The notes under the pieces: model-generated
The model's input: the letters and a program-made list of their open reading frames with translations, nothing else
Told to the model about the DNA's origin: nothing
Database searches by the model: none
Shown here: in pieces, positions 11,103-13,620 of the stretch
Numbering within the stretch: position 1 is the first letter of the stretch
Layout: the number at the start of each line of letters is the position of its first letter
Program-made: the position numbers and the translations under genes
NCBI GenBank assembly: GCA_947627085.1
Contig: CANQUO010000039.1
Location: 1 to 13,620 of the forward strand
DNA: 13,620 nucleotides
Source of the DNA: an uncultured Oscillospiraceae bacterium
GTDB lineage: Bacteria > Bacillota > Clostridia > Oscillospirales > Oscillospiraceae
Direction: 5' to 3'

Positions 11103-13109
11103 ATGGAAACGACGATCATACGAATGAGTCTTGGCGGCGCCATACTCATCTCCGTCATCGTCCTCATAAGGCTCGTGGGCTTAAGTAAGCTCCCGAAGCG
11201 GCTCTTTCCGGCGCTCTGGTGTCTGGCGCTGCTGCGGCTCCTGACACCGCTGTCCGTGCCCGTCCCGGCGGATTTACCGGTTCCGGCGCTCCCGATTCCG
11301 GACCGTCAGGTCGTGGAGATTTCCGACGCCTCCGCGCCGGCGGATAATACCGGGCATCCGGGTACAGCGGCGCCCTCGGGGACTGTACACACCTCCCTCG
11401 CGCCGGCGAGACCGGCGGAGGCGCCTTCTCAGGACGCGGAAGGCGAACGCGTAAGCTTCCACCTTGTTCCCGCTGTCTGGGCGGCGGTGGGACTGGGGCT
11501 GGGGCTCTATTTCGCCGTCTCCCGGATACGGTTTTGCCGGGAGCTGAGGACGGCCGTGCCGGTGGAAAATGAATTTGCCTCCCGGTGGCTGGCGGAGCAA
11601 AGGCCCCGCCGGCGGGTGAGGCTCCGGGAGCTGGCGGGGCTTCCCTCCCCCCTGACCTACGGGGTACTAAGGCCGGTCATACTCGTTCCGCGCACGTTCG
11701 ACTGGTCGGATACGGACGGGGCGGGGTACGTCCTCTACCACGAATACACGCACATACGCAGGTTCGACTCAGCGCTGAAGCTCCTCATGGACGTGGCGCT
11801 GTGCCTGCACTGGTTCAACCCCATGGTGTGGGTGATGTACTTCCTCTTTGACCGGGACCTGGAGCTTGCCTGTGACGAGGCCGTCCTACGGCACTACGGC
11901 TATGGCAGGCGGCGTGACTACGCCGAGACCATCATCGGCATGGAGGAAAAGCGCGCTCTGCCCGCGCCATTCGGGAGCTTTTTCAGCAAAAATACCGCTG
12001 AGGAAAGGATACGGGCTATCATGAAATTCAGGAAAAATTCCGTTATCGCCCTGTCCATTGCGCTTGTACTGGCGCTGGCCGGGACTGTCATCGTATTTGC
12101 CACGGCTTCGGGCCGAAGGGACGACACCCAGGCCCCGCCGGCGACCGGCGACCGGGACGGCGGCCCCGGCACACCGTCCTCGCAAACTCCGCCGGCCACG
12201 GAAAACGGCGGGGCGGACACTCCGTCGGACGGGACGGACAGCGTGAATGATACCACCGGGCCCGGCGACATAACGGAGCCCTCAGAGCCGAATGTGTCCG
12301 CTCCCTGGAAGCACGGTCTGTCTTACTACTGGGGCAATCCGGCGAGGAGGACCGTTGTGGACGCCACGCTTTATACCGGCGACGGCTACTCGGTTCTCAT
12401 CCCCGATGAGGGTTGGAGCCTGTCGGCGGCGACCTGGGGGGACTATTCCGCCAATGAATGGGTCAGCGCCATTGACAGGGACGCCATCCTCCGGGTCGTG
12501 AACCTGGGCGACGTAAGCTGGGACGAGGCCCAGGCCATCGTCCGGCAGGTTGAGGAGGCGGGCCCTAAGCTCATTGAGATGAAAGATGGCAGCCTCGGCG
12601 GGGAAGGCTGGATCGGTGAAAGCGGAATAGAGTACGGCATTGATGTGGGCTTCTACGGCTCCGACAGCGGGACCTTCGCGGTTTTTTATCGCTACCCGTC
12701 CGGGGATGTGGCGTTTGAGCAGCTGTTTACGGAGCTTCACGTTATGTCGTATAGCTTCAGTACCACAGACAACGCCATGGACTGGATGTTGGAGCACGTG
12801 GAGGAGCTTTCCGACCGGGAGCTCATCGACTTCGCCGCCCGTGCCGATGGGGCCCACGCCGAAGGCGTGGGGTACGAGCTGGCCCGCCGCTTCGCCGCCG
12901 ACCCGCTGAGGCTCCTGAGAGTCCTGGCGGAGGAAAAGGAGATCAACGTGGACGGGGCGATCTATCTTCTCGCCGGGGAGTGGATCATAGCCGGGACCCA
13001 GTCCCCCCTCGACGGCGTCGCGGAGCTGGAGCTTACGGAGGCAGAGCGCGGGATATTGGACGACATAACGGCGGAGTATGAAAATTCGTTGGCCCAATAC
13101 CTGTCATAG
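11103..13109 (+). CDS. BlaR1-like M56 membrane metalloprotease with atypical C-terminal sensor
   Basis: This 668-residue protein has membrane segments at about 6-27, 34-51, 121-139, 230-250 and 313-334. The cytosolic zinc-protease domain carries HEYTH at 213-217 and the downstream ExxxD ligand motif at E254-D258 (ELACD), as in BlaR1/MecR1 (peptidase M56). After the last helix comes a Pro/Thr/Gly/Asp-rich linker (about 336-400) and an extracellular domain. The first part of that domain (about 403-555) is mixed alpha/beta with many Trp and Tyr residues. The second (about 556-632) is helical. No SxxK-type penicillin-binding signature appears in this ectodomain, so the ligand is probably not sensed as in BlaR1. 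The ATG at 11103 lies four bases after the repressor stop. A TTG at 11079 would add eight codons but would overlap the repressor gene. Confidence 0.9.
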   Translation: METTIIRMSLGGAILISVIVLIRLVGLSKLPKRLFPALWCLALLRLLTPLSVPVPADLPVPALPIPDRQVVEISDASAPADNTGHPGTAAPSGTVHTSLAPARPAEAPSQDAEGERVSFHLVPAVWAAVGLGLGLYFAVSRIRFCRELRTAVPVENEFASRWLAEQRPRRRVRLRELAGLPSPLTYGVLRPVILVPRTFDWSDTDGAGYVLYHEYTHIRRFDSALKLLMDVALCLHWFNPMVWVMYFLFDRDLELACDEAVLRHYGYGRRRDYAETIIGMEEKRALPAPFGSFFSKNTAEERIRAIMKFRKNSVIALSIALVLALAGTVIVFATASGRRDDTQAPPATGDRDGGPGTPSSQTPPATENGGADTPSDGTDSVNDTTGPGDITEPSEPNVSAPWKHGLSYYWGNPARRTVVDATLYTGDGYSVLIPDEGWSLSAATWGDYSANEWVSAIDRDAILRVVNLGDVSWDEAQAIVRQVEEAGPKLIEMKDGSLGGEGWIGESGIEYGIDVGFYGSDSGTFAVFYRYPSGDVAFEQLFTELHVMSYSFSTTDNAMDWMLEHVEELSDRELIDFAARADGAHAEGVGYELARRFAADPLRLLRVLAEEKEINVDGAIYLLAGEWIIAGTQSPLDGVAELELTEAERGILDDITAEYENSLAQYLS

Positions 13110-13158
13110 ACCGCAAAATAACGTCAGAGCGAAGCCTGAATATCAAATATAGCAAGCA

Positions 13159-13190
13159 AAAAGGAAGGGCGCGGCGGCGTCCTTCCTTTT
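13159..13190 (+). terminator. Palindromic terminator-like hairpin after the BlaR1-like gene (copy A)
   Basis: AAAAGGAAGGGCGC (13159-13172) pairs with GCGTCCTTCCTTTT (13177-13190) as a 14-bp stem with a GGCG loop and one G-U pair. The TTTT is inside the stem and is followed by CAGCC, so read-through is possible. The same 32 bases recur at 13401. Confidence 0.65.
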
Positions 13191-13239
13191 CAGCCTGTCG
13201 AAAAAGGCCTGCGGCCTTTTCCAACAAAGGGGAACGTGC

Positions 13240-13285
13240 GAAAAATATCGCAAAAAGGCCTGCGGGCCTATTTGCGATATTTTTC
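13240..13285. repeat. 20-bp stem inverted repeat
   Basis: GAAAAATATCGCAAA (13240-13254) pairs perfectly with TTTGCGATATTTTTC (13271-13285). After one A-A mismatch, AGGCC pairs with GGCCT around a TGCG loop. Tails are T-rich on one strand, so it could act as a terminator for the plus-strand transcript or be a remnant of a palindromic element. Confidence 0.75.
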
Positions 13286-13400
13286 TGCCGTTTTGCTTCG
13301 CGCGCCGCCAAAGGCGGCACACTCCGCAAAACAAAAGGGATTTTTTCTGACGCACATGTCATCAGAAAAAATATTTGAATTTGAGTTTTTTGACAATCTG

Positions 13401-13437
13401 AAAAGGAAGGGCGCGGCGGCGTCCTTCCTTTTGTTTT
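13401..13437. terminator. Palindromic terminator between convergent genes (copy B)
   Basis: This copy of the 32-base palindrome at 13159 is identical and in the same orientation, now followed by GTTTTT, a better plus-strand U-tract. On the minus strand it lies 19 bases after the gpmI stop codon, where stem-internal TTTT ends the hairpin, so it may serve both convergent genes. Confidence 0.7.
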
Positions 13438-13450
13438 TAACGGGATTTTT

Positions 13451-13620
13451 TTAGCCGATGAGGCTCTTGCCGGTCATCTCGGCGGGTTTATCTATGCCCA
13501 TGAGCTCCAGCATGGTGGGGCAGATGTCGGCAAGGCGGCCGTCGTGGAGGGATTTGACCTCCGGCGCGCCCACGATGAAGAAGGGCACGGGATTTGTGGT
13601 GTGGGCGGTGTGGGGGGTGC
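13451..13620 (-). CDS. gpmI: 2,3-bisphosphoglycerate-independent phosphoglycerate mutase, C-terminal 55 residues (cut by right edge)
   Basis: The minus strand encodes the last 55 residues, beginning TPHTAHTTNPVPFFIVG and ending in GIDKPAEMTGKSLIG before TAA (13453-13451). HTAHTTNPVP is the conserved C-terminal segment of iPGM that supplies a metal-binding histidine. LADICPTMLELMGI followed by P-x-E-M-T-G is the family's usual ending. The enzyme interconverts 3- and 2-phosphoglycerate using manganese, one step before enolase. The rest of the roughly 510-residue protein lies outside the window. Only the BlaI/BlaR1-type module, in opposite orientation, separates it from eno. Confidence 0.92.
   Translation of the reverse strand, partial: TPHTAHTTNPVPFFIVGAPEVKSLHDGRLADICPTMLELMGIDKPAEMTGKSLIG

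Larger units (their letters stand above)
13110..13450. other. Gene-free, hairpin-packed intergenic region
   Basis: No credible gene lies here between two convergent genes. The region holds consecutive inverted repeats. After the palindrome at 13159-13190 come AAAAGGCC/GGCCTTTT (13202-13220), a 20-bp stem at 13240-13285, nested TTTTGC/GCAAAA and GCCGCC/GGCGGC (13291-13331), TTTTTTCTGA/TCAGAAAAAA (13341-13371), and the second palindrome copy at 13401-13432. The 14-mer AAAAAGGCCTGCGG occurs twice (13201 and 13252). Confidence 0.8.

Noticed and set aside
12282..13097. 271-codon minus-strand ORF opposite the BlaR1-like gene
   Set aside because: It is the antisense shadow of a high-GC coding region; no family resemblance and no ribosome binding site context, while the plus strand encodes a recognisable M56 protease with its C-terminal domain.
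13236..13454. 72-codon plus-strand ORF in the hairpin region
   Set aside because: It is composed of the inverted-repeat sequence and both strands of terminator hairpins, with no convincing ribosome binding site or protein-like composition.

Overview
The window is chromosomal DNA from a GC-rich (roughly 60% by eye) Gram-positive bacterium. A member of the Clostridia, perhaps Oscillospiraceae-like, is the best guess. The reasons are strong AGGAGG ribosome binding sites, sigma-A-type promoters, rho-independent terminators, frequent ATA isoleucine codons despite the high GC, and families common in that group (a small conserved protein after prfA, BlaI/BlaR1-type pairs, compact two-TM histidine kinases beside ABC transporters). 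The taxon is inference.

Layout. (1) 1-3425, minus strand: a tight translation/metabolism operon, prfA - small conserved protein - tsaC - coaE - M18 aminopeptidase (cut by the left edge). Every junction overlaps by 1-20 bases, and one promoter lies at 3455-3483. (2) 3558-8684, plus strand: an OmpR-type response regulator, a compact membrane histidine kinase, a terminator, then a separately promoted ABC ATPase and a large FtsX-domain permease. An 11-bp-period direct repeat in front of the ABC genes is a plausible binding site for the regulator. (3) 8685-9260: no ordinary gene. It holds two tandem copies (exact 195-bp period) of a complete small-RNA gene with promoter, about 140 nt of structured RNA and a terminator. 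Facing them on the minus strand is a third promoter whose transcript shares sequence blocks with the small RNAs, then has a perfect Shine-Dalgarno and a 27-codon ORF that ends inside the small-RNA terminator. This is the most novel-looking part of the window. (4) 9287-10543, minus: enolase. (5) 10649-13109, plus: a BlaI/BlaR1-type repressor and membrane metalloprotease sensor behind a promoter with three identical-type operators. The BlaR1-like protein has no recognisable penicillin-binding sensor domain. (6) 13110-13450: a hairpin-packed intergenic region framed by two identical 32-bp palindromes. (7) 13451-13620, minus: the C-terminal end of phosphoglycerate mutase (gpmI).

How the genes fit together. 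gpmI and eno catalyse consecutive glycolytic steps and lie on the same strand, but the oppositely oriented BlaI/BlaR1-type module sits between them. Two signalling systems are present: a two-component system that probably controls its neighbouring exporter-type ABC transporter, and a proteolysis-driven repressor/sensor pair that probably autoregulates. The tandem small RNAs and the facing micro-ORF look like an RNA-based regulatory or type I toxin-antitoxin-like unit. That interpretation is inference from sequence layout only.
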